Source: Eublepharis macularius (lineage: Eukaryota; Chordata; Lepidosauria; Squamata; Eublepharidae). Taken from it: a stretch of DNA of 64,000 nucleotides. Numbering within the stretch: position 1 is the stretch's first letter; every line of letters begins with the position of its first letter. This document shows positions 21,122-31,859 of this stretch, one piece after another. The DNA is taken from the NCBI RefSeq assembly GCF_028583425.1, contig NC_072790.1, forward strand, positions 155,738,397 through 155,802,396. Direction: 5' to 3'. The translations under genes were made by a program, and so were the position numbers. The notes below the pieces were generated by a model. That model was not told the origin of the DNA. It made no database searches and was given only the letters and a program-made list of their open reading frames with translations.

Positions 21122-23675
21122 CAGGGTTTTTATTCTATGGAAAGAGGTGGTGGAACTCTCTATTACCATATGTGTGCGCTTCCGGAAGTGACATCGCTTC
21201 TGGATGTGATGTCATTGTGCAGAGCGCAGCCACCCCCCAGGAGCACTCCTACAATTTGGCCCCGCTCGCTTCCCTGCCCCTTACCTGCAATGTTCCCTCT
21301 AAGCGGTGCAGTGTTGTGAGCCAGAAATCTACTTTGTGAGCAGCCACTTGCAGGTTTTGAGCAAGCCTTTTCCAAAACCAGAATCCATTTTACTAAAAGA
21401 CTGCTGAATTAGATTGTCTGAGGCACTGGTATTGGGTGCCATTGATATTTTGATGACACCCACTTATATATGTGGTTCTCAAAAGCTTATGCCTCAATAA
21501 AGTTGGTTAGTGTTAAAGGTGCTACTGGACATTTTACTATTTTGCAACTACAGACTAAATACTATTACAACTACAGACTACTATTTTGCAACTACAGACT
21601 AGCAATATGACTGATGCTGTGTATCAACATACGATAAAATCATATGGAATTTTTTTAAAAAAAACAAATAAGTGGGAAAGAAAGAGAAGAAACAGCATGA
21701 TGATACTACTAGGCAATGCAATCCTTTCCTGGGAGTAAACACAGTTAATAATAATGTGGACTTACTTTCTGATTAGACCTACTTAGCCTTGCTTCTAAAG
21801 AGTTGATGGTTGCTAGGCTGCTACCTAGGCTCTTTACAGGAGAAAAGAGTTGAAGTATTTCTTACCCAGGAATCCTTTCATTATCTTCAAACCAGTCACC
21901 TAGTGTGGCTCATTAGATTTTTTTAAAAAATAGCATCCCTGTGCTAGGATTAGATCATCAGAGGGTATTGCCTTCCTCAGCCCAGCTGAAGCTGTGGGGG
22001 TTAAAGAGCTCTCACCCATATGCATGAGTTTCTCTTTACTAACATAAGATTGAAACCCTCATTTTCATAGATCGGTGTTAAGGAGATGGAAAGAGATTTT
22101 GTTTCTTTCATACACAAGCTCATATCTCTGGAGTGACAGGAGTAATTATATTTCTAACAGTATACTTTTTAAAAGTTTTTTTTAAGAACACAAGAGTCAT
22201 ACTTCATAATCCTTTATAATGCAGTTCCCAATTCAGAGACGCTCTTAACAGAAGAGCTTAGTAATTATTTATAAGTATAAGGAAGGACAAATCTTTATGG
22301 CCTCTCTATATCTCTCTTTAGCTTGTAAAAGCTTAGAGGAACTTTTTTTTGGCAGACTGATAAAAGAATGTATGCAGGAAAATGTTGAAGGAATTCAAGC
22401 TCGGAGTATACAATAATTTTGTTTTTGTTAGTAATAGAGTTCCCTCACTAAATAATGCTACTCACTACTTATTATTGCAGGCCCCTCCCTTTTTTGCAGG
22501 CTTCCTCTGTTATTTGCTGAGAAGCTGTTTTCCCTTCAGACTGCTATTTTCCAAGTTCCCAAGTTCCTTCATTTACTCTCTTCCTATACTAGCCCAGACA
22601 AACTCTACTTCCCTTCTTTTCTCTGCCAAGCTTTCTTTTTGTCCTTCTTTATCTTATTCACTACTATTCCGAGCTGACACCCAAACAATTTTAAAAATCC
22701 TTTTAACTTTGCTCCTTCCTCCCTTTAAGATTTCCGCTAGTTACCCCTTTCAGTAAGCAATGTATTTCCAACAGCAGTAGTTTCGATTCTGAAGCGTAGG
22801 CCAGGGTGGCTTTTTTAGTTCCTGAGTCACTTAAAGGGGCAATGCCTTCCTCTCTTGCCCGCCCTTTCTCTACTGCATATCTTGAAAGCTACCAAGCCAT
22901 GATAGTTTTAAGAGGGATTTCCTCATCTGGGATTCATTAAGGTCGCTTTTAAAAAAAAAAGACCCGTTCTCTTGCAGTGAGAAAAAAATGTCTGTTTCTA
23001 TTCTCCATTTAAAAAGCAGGCTTGATCAGTTGCTGAACGGAGCTCTGAGCCTAATAACTAACCTGGCAACCATAAAAAAAAACTTTTAAGTCAAAGGAAT
23101 GTTTTGTTTTGTATTTTACAAAGGGGAAGCCTAGCGGTGGAGAGGCTTTTTGCTCCAACTCCGGGTGGGTACAGAGCAGAGGCGTGCTGGGCGCCTGCCT
23201 CCTCCGCCCCCCCTCCCTCCAGGGAAGCCTTGTGGCAGTGAAGAGGCTTCTCAGCGGCCGCCTGCCCACTGTTTGCTCCAGCTTCCAGTGGGCGTGAAGC
23301 AAAGAAGCGCAGGTGCCCGCTCCCCACTGCCTCCTCCCAAGGCCGCAGCAGGCTTCCTCCTCTGTGTCCCCTTTCCTCTGCCCCATGGCCAGGGCCACAG
23401 GGAACAAGGAGTCAAGGGGGAAAGGGTGGACTTTCCGCCTGGCTGAGAGAATCAAGGCAGATTGAGGAAGCCCGCCCAGTAAGCTGGGAACACAGGTTTT
23501 TTTCTCCTCTTTTAACAAAAATCACAAACTCACTCTAGAGCTTCTGCGGCTGCTGATGAACAGAGTGGGCTGCGCAGGAGGAAGGAATCAGGTGCGCGGG
23601 GCCACTACTCATGTGATCTTTTTGCAGAATTGCTGGAACACCATTCTGGGGAGTTCTGGCAGAAAAAAAGCCCTG
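21122..23675. mobile_element. hAT-like DNA transposon, 2.55 kb, perfect 8-bp target duplication
   Basis: CTTACAAG flanks the element exactly (21114-21121 and 23676-23683). The ends CAGGGTTTTTATTCTATGG and AGAAAAAAAGCCCTG are inverted repeats, typical of hAT CAGGG termini. Inside are a PLE tail (about 21440-21604), AT-rich unknown sequence, and a GC-rich stretch (23130-23480). I find no transposase; the frames at 22382-22756 and 23051-23518 look spurious. Confidence 0.75.
21440..21604 (+). mobile_element. PLE (Neptune-type) tail with local duplication
   Basis: CAAAAGCTTATGCCTCAATA is followed by AAGGTGCTACTGGACATTTT and then CAACTACAGACTA repeated three times. This is the same 3' tail as at 33292-33417. 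Confidence 0.65.
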
Positions 23676-23683
23676 CTTACAAG

Positions 23684-25116
23684 TATTTACAATTGAAATA
23701 AATTGTGGCAGATGGCCTTACTATCCACAACTCTTTGCAGTATCAGGGATTCTGATAGGAGAATCCTGCTGAAGGCAAAACTAAGAAATCCATAAACTTG
23801 GGTCTCATGCATTTTTGGGGATGAGGGAGTGTGAAAATATTTTGGATATAGCAAGTGTCAGACAGGGCATTTCTTGTGCATTCTGTTTCTTCACATATTT
23901 ACTTTCACTTCTCATAATAACAGTGCCTTCTCCTCCATTCCTTTCTGCAGTGGATTGAGCTCTTGTCACAAAGTAGTTTCAAGCAAATACATGCCCCTAT
24001 GCAAAGACAACACGGGCCAAACTGCAGGCTGAGGTGCTTATTATCCAAAAGCTCTGGCTACTACTTAGCCTCTTCAGGAAGTGGCTGGACATTGGCTTCC
24101 CCCATCATGTCAGGCCCATCATTGTCACTGCAACTTCTGTTTCTTCCTTTCACCTTTAGCACACCCTGAAGCTGGATGGAAAAGTGGAAAGGGGTAGAGG
24201 TAGAAAGACTTGAAAGAAAGACAGGCAGAGAATGGGGAAAGAAAGAATGAGAACAGTGACAAAAAAGACTAGAAACAGAGGAAATGTGCATGGGGTGAAG
24301 GAGGACAAGAAGGAATGCTGAAGGGGCCAGAAAGCAGGGCAGGAAGTCATTGACAAGGCACGTGTTGGTAGGTGCCGCAATGCTGACAGATGCCACATTG
24401 TGGATCATGGCATTAGGACACCGGAAAAGGCTCGAACCAATCTGCTATCTCAAATTCCCTTTCCTTGCAAATTCTTATACTAATAAAGACATTGCATTGG
24501 GGGTAAGTCCACAGAGTAATTTTATGGCAGTGGGAAAAACAGAATGGGAAAGTTTACTTGAATAAGTAGGCCTATAATGTTTTTATGGTATCTTCAAACA
24601 GATCTGAAAATCACAGAAGTCCGGGCCAGTGAAGCATAATCAGGAGTACCTATGCACTAACCATACCAATTGAGAAAACAGTAGAAATGTATACTGCAGG
24701 AAGGCATGTCAGATGCAATTCAACCTTCTTGCTCCCTTGGCTCACCAGAAATCTAAAAAATCCCTTTCACACTGATTCATTTCAACAACTGCAAGGAATT
24801 TAGAGTTTGGTTGCATCCACAAAGGTAAAGTAATAGTCTTTTTGAGATCATTGTTGGTGCTACCTGTTTAAAAAGTCTCAGTTGCTCTCTGATTTTCTTC
24901 AGCAAAGCAGATGCAATATGGTGGCAAAGACCTGGAGAGTTATAGCCAAGCTTTAAAAACCTCCTGTGTGGGGCTACATGTCTTTGTTAGATGAATTTAG
25001 GGAATTTATGATTTCTAGAATCACAACCATAAAAGGAAGGGATGTTTCATTGTGTAGAAAAAAAGGATTTATTTCTTGGGAATTTTATCTAACAGATAAG
25101 GAGTTAGAGAGAAGAG
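23684..25116. other. Unassigned intronic sequence
   Basis: No gene or repeat family recognised between the hAT element and DIRS A2. Confidence 0.35.
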
Positions 25117-25149
25117 AGAATGGAAGATTTGTATTCACTTACCGTGAAG

Positions 25150-25280
25150 CTTCCTTTCTTGGTGATCCAGGAGTGGGGCAGTCCTTACTTTTGGGATATA
25201 GCTTCTTCTCTCTGAAGGCAGGATCAGTCAGCTGATTTTGATCCCGGAGGGGAGGGGCTTGTCCCTGGAATCACCAGTCT
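25150..25280. repeat. DIRS A2 left inverted terminal repeat
   Basis: The reverse complement at 30870-30995 matches over most of its length, including CAGGATCAGTCAGCTGA-like and CCTGGAATCACCAGTCT blocks. Confidence 0.8.
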
Positions 25281-25445
25281 GTTCCCAAGCCTTGACTCCC
25301 CATCACGATACCAAGAGGGAAAATAATAACTCCCCTCAATTTTTTTAAAGTAAATAGAAAGGTCCCTCCCTTGAATCCACTGGGAGGAAGACTATTGTCC
25401 TAACTCTTCATCCAATCCTAGAAGCCATCCCACAAGGAACTTGGG

Positions 25446-25570
25446 TGGGCAGGACTGCCCCACTCCTGGACCACCAAGAAAGGAAGCTTCACAGTAAGTG
25501 AATACAAATCTTCCATTCTCCAGTGGTCCTAGGAGTGGGGCAGTTCTTACTTTTGGGACATACAAGAGCA
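25446..25570. repeat. DIRS A2 internal complementary region
   Basis: GACTGCCCCACTCCTGGACC and AAGTGAATACAAATCTTCCA are complementary to the left terminus (25117-25200). TCCTAGGAGTGGGGCAGTTC matches the right terminus. Confidence 0.75.
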
Positions 25571-26040
25571 GTGTGCCCCAGGGTGGGTAGTCTGGCTTCC
25601 AGGCCTAGAGGGTGTGTTGTAGTACCCTCCTGCTGAAGGTTGTCTCCAGGGAGGACAACTTATCTATCCTATATTTCTTGATGAGAGAATATACTGATTT
25701 CCATGTGACCACCTTATTGATTGTTTCTAACGACTAAAGGATTTATAGGCTGCCTGTGTCGCTGTTTCCCTTAGTGAATGTGCCCTGACATCTCTGGGCA
25801 TCCCCAGAACTCTCGTTTGACATGCCAGAATTATGTACCCTCTGCTTTACCTACTTAGCCAAGAAAAAGACACTCTGTGTCTCAAGGAGGACTTCCTGCA
25901 AACACACAACTAGTGTCCCAGACTTGTGAAAAACTGTTTAATCCTGCCCAAGTGGAATCTCACATCTCTATGTATATCAAGGGACTGAGGGTTCCCCCCT
26001 CCCTTCCTGTGCTTTGGATTAGGTTAGAAAGAGCGAAGTA

Positions 26041-26290
26041 CTATCTCTCCTGTTCTATAAAAACATGGAGTTCACCTTTGGAAGAAAGTTGTTTTTGTTC
26101 ATAACTTGCTCTACCATCATGGAGGAAAGGGCATGGATCTCTATCTACTGCTAGTGCCCGCCATTCTGACACTTGTCTAGCTGATTTTATTCTCATCTGA
26201 AAGATGGCTTTAAAGGTCAGTTCCTTTAGGGAACATGAGGTCATAGGCTGAAGGCATCGTTTGTATAATGCTCTCAATACTAGCTTAATA
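26041..26290 (-). pseudogene. DIRS A2 tyrosine recombinase remnant
   Basis: The minus strand reads CSLKELTFKAIFQMRIKSAR followed by QVSEWRALAVDRDP. This is the segment carrying the first catalytic arginine of the DIRS recombinase. No intact HxxR or tyrosine box is recognisable downstream. Confidence 0.65.
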
Positions 26291-26993
26291 TTTCACATGG
26301 GGAAAAAACCCAGCGAATCCTTGGAAGATTCGACAATGAGGTCCCCTTTTAAAATCCATTGCCATGAAGGTGATATATAAGGGAACGTCCCTTCCTAGAA
26401 CCTCTAATTGTTGGGATGGTCACTACCAGTTGTCTAAGGGTGTTGGTATTAAGACTTTTCTTCAACTCTCTTGAAAGAAAGATAGTAACTCCCTAATTAG
26501 CCTCAAAAGCTTACATGACTCTATCCATGCACTCTTCTGGGAACTTGGCAGGAATTTTTATATACTCTGTGGAACTCTTCCTGGAGGTTAGCATAGTACC
26601 CATCATGCCTTCTGCTTAGTCCAACCCTATTAGTTGTTTGTGTTTGACCGCCACACTGTGAGGCTTGTCAGAGCTGGTTAGGGGTGTTGTATTGATCCCT
26701 GCATCAATGGGCCCTCCTTCAGGGATCCATGCTTGAAAGATTCTTCAGGTTTTGAGACCATGTCTTTCTGGACCTGAAGGTTACTATTAGCATCATTCTG
26801 CACTTTACTGTGTGATCTTCTGAACAGCTCTGTGCAATAGCTGTACTGTGGAAGACATACAGGATGTGTGACGGCAGCTTGCTGTTCACATCATCTGTCC
26901 CCATGGTTTGAGGGTTTCTTCTTGCGCCTTGTCAAAAACTGTGGTAGACCAGTTGGGGAATCCCTCTGGATAGCATCCATTCTGCTTGGTTCA

Positions 26994-27720
26994 TCACTCT
27001 CTGGCTTTGCCAGTCCTCCTCATAATTGTCCTCTGTATAAACATATAGTGACCTGTGGGAAGATTCTGAGATTCCACCATACTGTGTTTGATGGCTCCGA
27101 GTTCCAAAAGGTTTACCCTGTTGACCATTTGTCCTTCAGCCAGATGCCCTATGCCATTCTTCCTTGGGTGTGGGATCCCCATCCCCAAAGACATGTCCAT
27201 GGTCATCACTGTTCTCTCTGGTTCCCTGAGTGGGACACCCTCATGGGGCTGAATGCGGTACAGCCACTGGTTGTTTTCCTGTTTGAGGATCTCTGGCAAT
27301 TCAACTATCTTGGACCTCTTGTGATCTAACGCCCCATGGTATGACAACAGGCATCTCTGAAATGCACAGATCAAGATGTCATTTGGATATGGGAAAGGAG
27401 CCACTCTCCGTGGCCTAGCCATGCTGTCAGTGCTACTAGGATTCTGATGAACACTCTAGAGGGTGTTTTCAGCTCAAAGGAAAGGGCCCAATGTTGGAAG
27501 TGCCTCTGAGAGATCGATGGAAGCCAAACAACCTCTCTTCTGAATGGCAGTCATGACAAATTTTAGCCTTTCCATTCTGACCCTCTTGTTCCTAGGCATC
27601 TATTTTATTTGACCAAATTTCCTTTGGAACTAGAGGAAAAGGGACCAGGTGGTACAGAATTGAATTCCACTGATCACAGTATCCAACACCAGCCTGTTTC
27701 TTATTATTGGCTGCGAAGGG
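26994..27720 (-). pseudogene. DIRS A2 RT/RNase H remnant
   Basis: Visible motifs on the minus strand are SFELKTPSRVF and ILVALTAWLGHG (fingers/palm), PYPNDILI (YLDD box mutated), MDMSLGMGIPHP (RNase H, DxSxxGWG-like) and VNLLELGAIKHSM (RNase H ELxA). They occur in two frames with stops between. The domain order is that of DIRS polymerases. Confidence 0.75.
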
Positions 27721-28372
27721 TTTGCCAAGCATTGTAAGCATCCCCCAAACACCACTGCGCCTGCTGTCTTGATGTAGACACATTGAGTTCCCTTCTTAGG
27801 CCTTTTAGTATTCTGACCGGATTTGTTGAGGGAGAAGGTACTACTCTCCTCTCGATGTCTGGTTTGTTTTCCTTTATCCAGGGTTTCTCCAGACAGATTG
27901 ATATCTTTGAAAGGAACCGTGGTCACTTTGGCTTTGGGGCAAATGGTCCACGTTCCAATTCCTAAGCTAACTGTTGTGCCTGGTTGCCTGAAAAGCATGG
28001 TTCTTGTTGACCACAGCATAGAATATTGCCGGGGCTATTTTCTTAGTTTTACCCCTTGGCTCTTTAAAGGAGTTTGATGCTCACTGCAGCCAAGTCTGAG
28101 ACCCAAGAGAATGTGACTCTAGAAAGGAGTGGAGCTGTTGCCAATGCTCTGAAGGATGTAGCGGAAAACTTCCAATTTTCTGTGCATAGCCAGTTCAAAC
28201 CACCTGAGGCTAGAATCCTAGGTAGTCCATCCTTGTCAATGGGCAGCACAGGATTAGACTGCAGGCTGGTTACCAGATCACCCACCAATGGGAGCTTGAT
28301 CTTCTTAATAGCCCCTGGGACAAATGTATAAGACTTGGGGGGGGAGGAAGTAAGAGTGGTTAGTTTTGCCAA
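27721..28372 (-). pseudogene. DIRS A2 gag remnant
   Basis: The minus strand gives SATSFRALATAPLLSRVTFS and WVSDLAA (gag core), then a lysine-rich stretch (SLNKSGQNTKRPKKG) just before the polymerase start LVLDTVISGIQF. Equivalent motifs are in the A1 gag (SAATLRASATGSLFARAVST). Confidence 0.65.
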
Positions 28373-28939
28373 AGTTTCCCTCTTAGACTTCTACAAGTAT
28401 GAGAGATTACTGGAAGGGAATCCCTGATGAGGTTATTCCTAGGGAGGATTCTCTCCAACCCCTTAGTCTTTAAGGGAGAAGACTCCAGGATCCTCATCAC
28501 CTTATGGAGGCTTCTAGGATACAGCTCTTGAGGAAGACCTGCTAGGGAATTTTCTCTTCTTTTAACAGCTCCCCTTTTTCTTGGCTGAGGGAGAAAACTG
28601 ATAGCTCAGGGTACCCAGGTTGAAGGCTTAACCGAGATATGTGTTCTTAATGGCCCTTGCCTTCTCTTAATCTGGGGGGGGCACCCTTTCCCTATCTGGA
28701 GTCAGATCCCCACACTGGAATGCCTCTCTTACCCATCTGAGAGTCTAGCCACTAGACTATTTATTGGTGTGCCTTCAGGACTTCTTTGAATTCCTTATTT
28801 CCATCCTGGGCCATGCCAGTTCGTTTGTTAAATAGCAACTATGACTGTGACTATGTAAATAGGGGGCATGTAATTTCTTTCCCCTTAGTGGTGGAAAATG
28901 TCATCCAGTCATAGTTGTCTCTGCAACACTGGTCTTTTT

Positions 28940-29196
28940 TGGAAGTCTCCCATCCAACTGCTAACCGAGGCCAACCCTGCTGATGTACTGAGATCTGATG
29001 AGATCTGGCTTGCCTGGACTAACCAAGTCAGGGACTGTGATAAGGTCAGAATTATCATTATTCCCCCAGAAATGGTAGGTAATTGAAACTGGTTTACTCA
29101 AGGTCAGCCACCAAGTTAAAACAATTATGGGACTCGAACCAGCAGGGTAATGATTCCTGGCTCAGCATTTAACCATAACATTACAGCAACTCCAGG
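28940..29196 (-). mobile_element. Composite SINE with tRNA-like and 5S rRNA-like parts
   Basis: On the minus strand a tRNA-like head with a B box (GGTTCGAGTCC) at 29130-29142 is followed by SINE body. A 5S rRNA-like segment then follows at 28945-29015: GATCTCATCAGATCTCAGTA, then GCAGGGTTGGCCTCGGTTAG and TTGGATGGGAGAC. The 5S match covers the internal control region and 3' part of 5S. 5S-containing SINEs are known from squamates; whether this is one composite element or two insertions is unclear. Confidence 0.6.
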
Positions 29197-29230
29197 CTTC
29201 CTTGCCTGGTGGATGCAAACCCCAGACCTC

Positions 29231-29990
29231 TCTCTTTCACTAGTCTCTTGAGAAGCCCAGGAGTAGGCCGAGACCTGGACGTTGGGCAAGTTTAGGCCGC
29301 AGGCTTGTGCTCTCTGAGGCCTGAAAGGAGGCTAGGCCTACCTTTGCTGACATACCACCAGCAGAAAATTTTTCCAGGCACTCTTGCCTGACAGGTCCAG
29401 CCCCTTGGGCTTTTTCTCTTTCACTGGCCTGGTGAAAGGCCTAGAAGGGGCTGAGGCCTGGGAGTTTGGAAAGTCTAGGCCGCAAGCCTGCGCTTTTAGA
29501 GGCCTGGGAGGTGGCTAGTCCTGCCTTTGCTGACATTCTGCCATCCAGGCCCATGGGCATTTCTCTTTCACTGGCCTGTGGAGAGGCCCAGGAGGGGCCG
29601 AGGCCTGCGAGTTTGGAAAATCTAGGCTGCAGGCTTATGTTCTTTGAAGTCTGGAAGGTAGGTAGGCCTGCCTTTGCTGACATTCTGCCATCCAGGCTCC
29701 TGGGCATTTCTCTTTCACTGGCCTGTTAAGAGGCCTAGAAGGGGCTGAGGCCTAGGGGTTTGGAAAGTCTAGGCCACAGGCTTATGCTCTTTGAGGCCTG
29801 TGAAGTGGCTAGTCTGCCTTTGCTGACATTCTGCCATCCAGGCCCTTGGGCCTTTTCTCTTTCACTGGCCTGTTGAGAGGCCCGGGGCGGGGGCAAGGCC
29901 TGTGAGTCTGGCATCACTAGATTGCAGCTTTGTGCCCTCTTGAGGCCTGGGATGCTGCTGGGGCCTGCCGTTACTGACATTCTCTAAACT
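29231..29990. repeat. About five tandem copies of a 147-148-bp minisatellite
   Basis: TCTCTTTCAC marks unit starts at 29231, 29414, 29562, 29709 and 29856; the last three spacings are 147-148 bases and the first is 183. Each unit has GAGGCCTG-type blocks, TTTGGAAAGTCTAGGC and CTGACATTCTGCCATCCAGG. It lies inside DIRS A2 between gag and the 5' end and keeps a long open frame on each strand, as tandem repeats of a multiple-of-three length can. Confidence 0.85.
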
Positions 29991-30033
29991 GTAACAAACC
30001 AAGGGCGTGATGAAAAGTGCAACTCACAAGGTA

Positions 30034-30205
30034 TCTCAACAACAGAACTTGCAATAAATATCAATAAATACCTTACTGCAAAAGTGATACTGATTCTTAT
30101 ATCAATTTAAATTGATATTTATTGCAAGTATTTATTTATGTATTGATATTTATTTTTATTTATTTTATATATTTATTGATATTTATTGCAAGTGCTGTTG
30201 TTGAG
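30034..30205. repeat. Small hairpin element with 35-bp arms
   Basis: CTCAACAACAGAACTTGCAA (30034 onward) and its reverse complement TTGCAAGTGCTGTTGTTGAG (ending 30205) bound an AT-rich centre containing TCAATTTAAATTGA. A foldback or MITE-like insertion in DIRS A2. Confidence 0.6.
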
Positions 30206-30729
30206 TTACTGACAGTCTCAACAACAAATTTTCATGCAAAAGGAGAAATGAAAGTGAAAGTGCACCTCACAAGTCCTGGCTGAAAGGAAAAGGAAATAAA
30301 GGAGGGCTCCCTTTTATTTAGGGCAAGATGGCTCTGAGGCTTCTGCTACTCTTTTCTCCTCCCTCCTTCCTTTTGCGCCCCCCGTTTCCGGCAGAATCAG
30401 TCTTACCACGGTTCAGTCAGGGTTGCCGGGGTTGGAGCAGGTCCTCTGCTGCTGCTGGAGGCTGCTCCTTCCAAGCCTGAGGGAGTTCCTGATAATATCA
30501 GTCTCTACAACAGGCTATCACGGACTCAAACACCGCGCCCTTTGGGCTTCTGAGGTGGTTCCTCCCAACCTGAAGGTGGGGAACCTCGGTGGAGTTTTGC
30601 GGTTGTGGCCGTGGAACCTAGGAGCAACCTAGGGCTGTCAGCTCTAACGCTCACCGTTGCTCCGAGTGAAATGGGGGTGAGGTAGGTAGTAGGGCCTTTC
30701 CTTTCCCCTGCAAGCTCTGTATTGCCTGT

Positions 30730-30788
30730 GGCTTTGGCCTCCCTGAGTGTTGGGATTACAGACGCACGCCGACACGCCCAGCTCATCT
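30730..30788 (-). repeat. Segment resembling 7SL RNA / Alu-B1 SINE
   Basis: The plus strand reads GGCCTCCCTGAGTGTTGGGA then TTACAGACGCACGCCGACAC and GCCCAGCT. This resembles the reverse complement of the 7SL Alu domain over about 50 bases (GCCTCCC, CTGGGATTACAG, CACGCCCAGCT). I cannot exclude chance or a DIRS-intrinsic sequence. Confidence 0.35.
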
Positions 30789-30869
30789 CTGGAAGTTTCT
30801 TCTTCACCGGGATTACTGTGCTCTGCAGAGCGTTGCTGAAGACGTCCTGCTTGGATGGCCGGGCCAGAA

Positions 30870-30995
30870 AGACTGGTGATTCCAGGGACAAGCCCCTCCC
30901 CTCTGGGATCAAAGTCAACTGACTGATCCTGCCTTCGGAGAGGAGGAGCTATATCCCAAAAGTAAGGACTGCCCCACTCCTAGAACCACCGAAGA
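30870..30995. repeat. DIRS A2 right inverted terminal repeat
   Basis: Reverse complement of 25150-25280, including GACAAGCCCCTCCCCTCTGG and GGACTGCCCCACTCCTAGAA. Confidence 0.8.
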
Positions 30996-31859
30996 ATACG
31001 ATGCTAACACCATGTGGATCTGAAGGCTTAATTCTGTGAAGGCAGGAAAGTTTCTGCATATTTCTTAGACAAAATACTTGACAGAGAATACCCTCTCTGA
31101 AGGGACTTTCCTGTCCCCACATCCTTCATTACAGTGAAACCACAGATGAGACAGCCTAGGTTTTGAGAATTAGTTTGAATGAATTTTGGGATGGGGTGGG
31201 AGGGACATAGTCAAACGTGGTAATCAAGGGGATCAGACTCCAAATTTCTCTGTATGTATTTTCAACTTTTGGATTTCTCAAGCAGCTGAGAACCTTTGCC
31301 ACTTTTTTGAATTAAGACATGGCGTAAGTGGGAACTTCTACTGATGCCAGATGTGAAAGAAATGGCATATCTAGTGTCACTGATATAAAGAAGTGCAGAT
31401 CCCTGGACTTTGCAGGAGCCCACCATTTTTTTGTGGGCCCCTGCAGTAGCATAGGCCAGCTGTCCAATCAGAGGCTTGCTGGGCTGGCTTGGGGATGGCA
31501 GAGGAAGCAGGATTGCACTTACCTGTAACTGTTGTTCATTGAGTGGTCTTCTGTGCAGGCACACATGGGAACTGGCAATGTGTGGTCCAGCCACAGACAT
31601 TCTAATGCTCCTAGAGGTGCAAGAAGTTTGCCAAGAATTTTTATGTGCTTTTCCCCCAGGTGCAGCTATAAAAGGAAAGGTAAGATGCTTCCTCCTTCCG
31701 TTCTGCAAGCTGCCAGTGTAGAAGAAAGGTAAGAAAAAGAATACATGGCAGGGGAAAAGGGAGGGATGTGCTCCTGCACAGAAGACCACTTGATGAACAA
31801 TTACAGGCAAGTGCAACCTTGTTTTCATCGTCATGTCGTCTGTACAGTCCCACTTGGGA

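Larger units (their letters stand above)
25117..30995 (-). mobile_element. DIRS retrotransposon A2, minus strand, decayed
   Basis: A second member of the A family lies in the last CEP170 intron, in the gene's own orientation. ITRs are at about 25150-25280 and 30870-30995 (sharing GGAGTGGGGCAGTCCTTACT and GGGAGGGGCTTGTCCCTGGA on opposite strands), with the internal complementary region at 25446-25570. Recombinase (25640-26290), RT/RNase H (26990-27700) and gag (27700-28400) follow in DIRS order on the minus strand. It contains a SINE, a 147-bp minisatellite and a small hairpin. Confidence 0.85.

Noticed and set aside
22382-22756. 124-codon plus-strand frame as a gene
   Set aside because: Leu/Phe/Ser-rich translation of a pyrimidine-rich stretch, with no similarity or exon signals.
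23130-23480. GC-rich block as a CpG-island promoter
   Set aside because: It lies inside a hAT element bounded by a perfect 8-bp target duplication, with no adjacent first exon.
23051-23518. 155-codon minus-strand frame as a gene
   Set aside because: It is low-complexity, lies in the hAT GC-rich block and overlaps open frames on the other strand, as GC-rich sequence often does.
29231-29990. Regularly spaced repeats resembling a CRISPR array
   Set aside because: Units are 147 bp and repeated over their whole length with no unique spacers, in a vertebrate genome; this is a minisatellite.
31262-31834. 190-codon minus-strand frame as a gene
   Set aside because: It crosses the left end of DIRS B1 and its ITR, so it is an artefact of element sequence.
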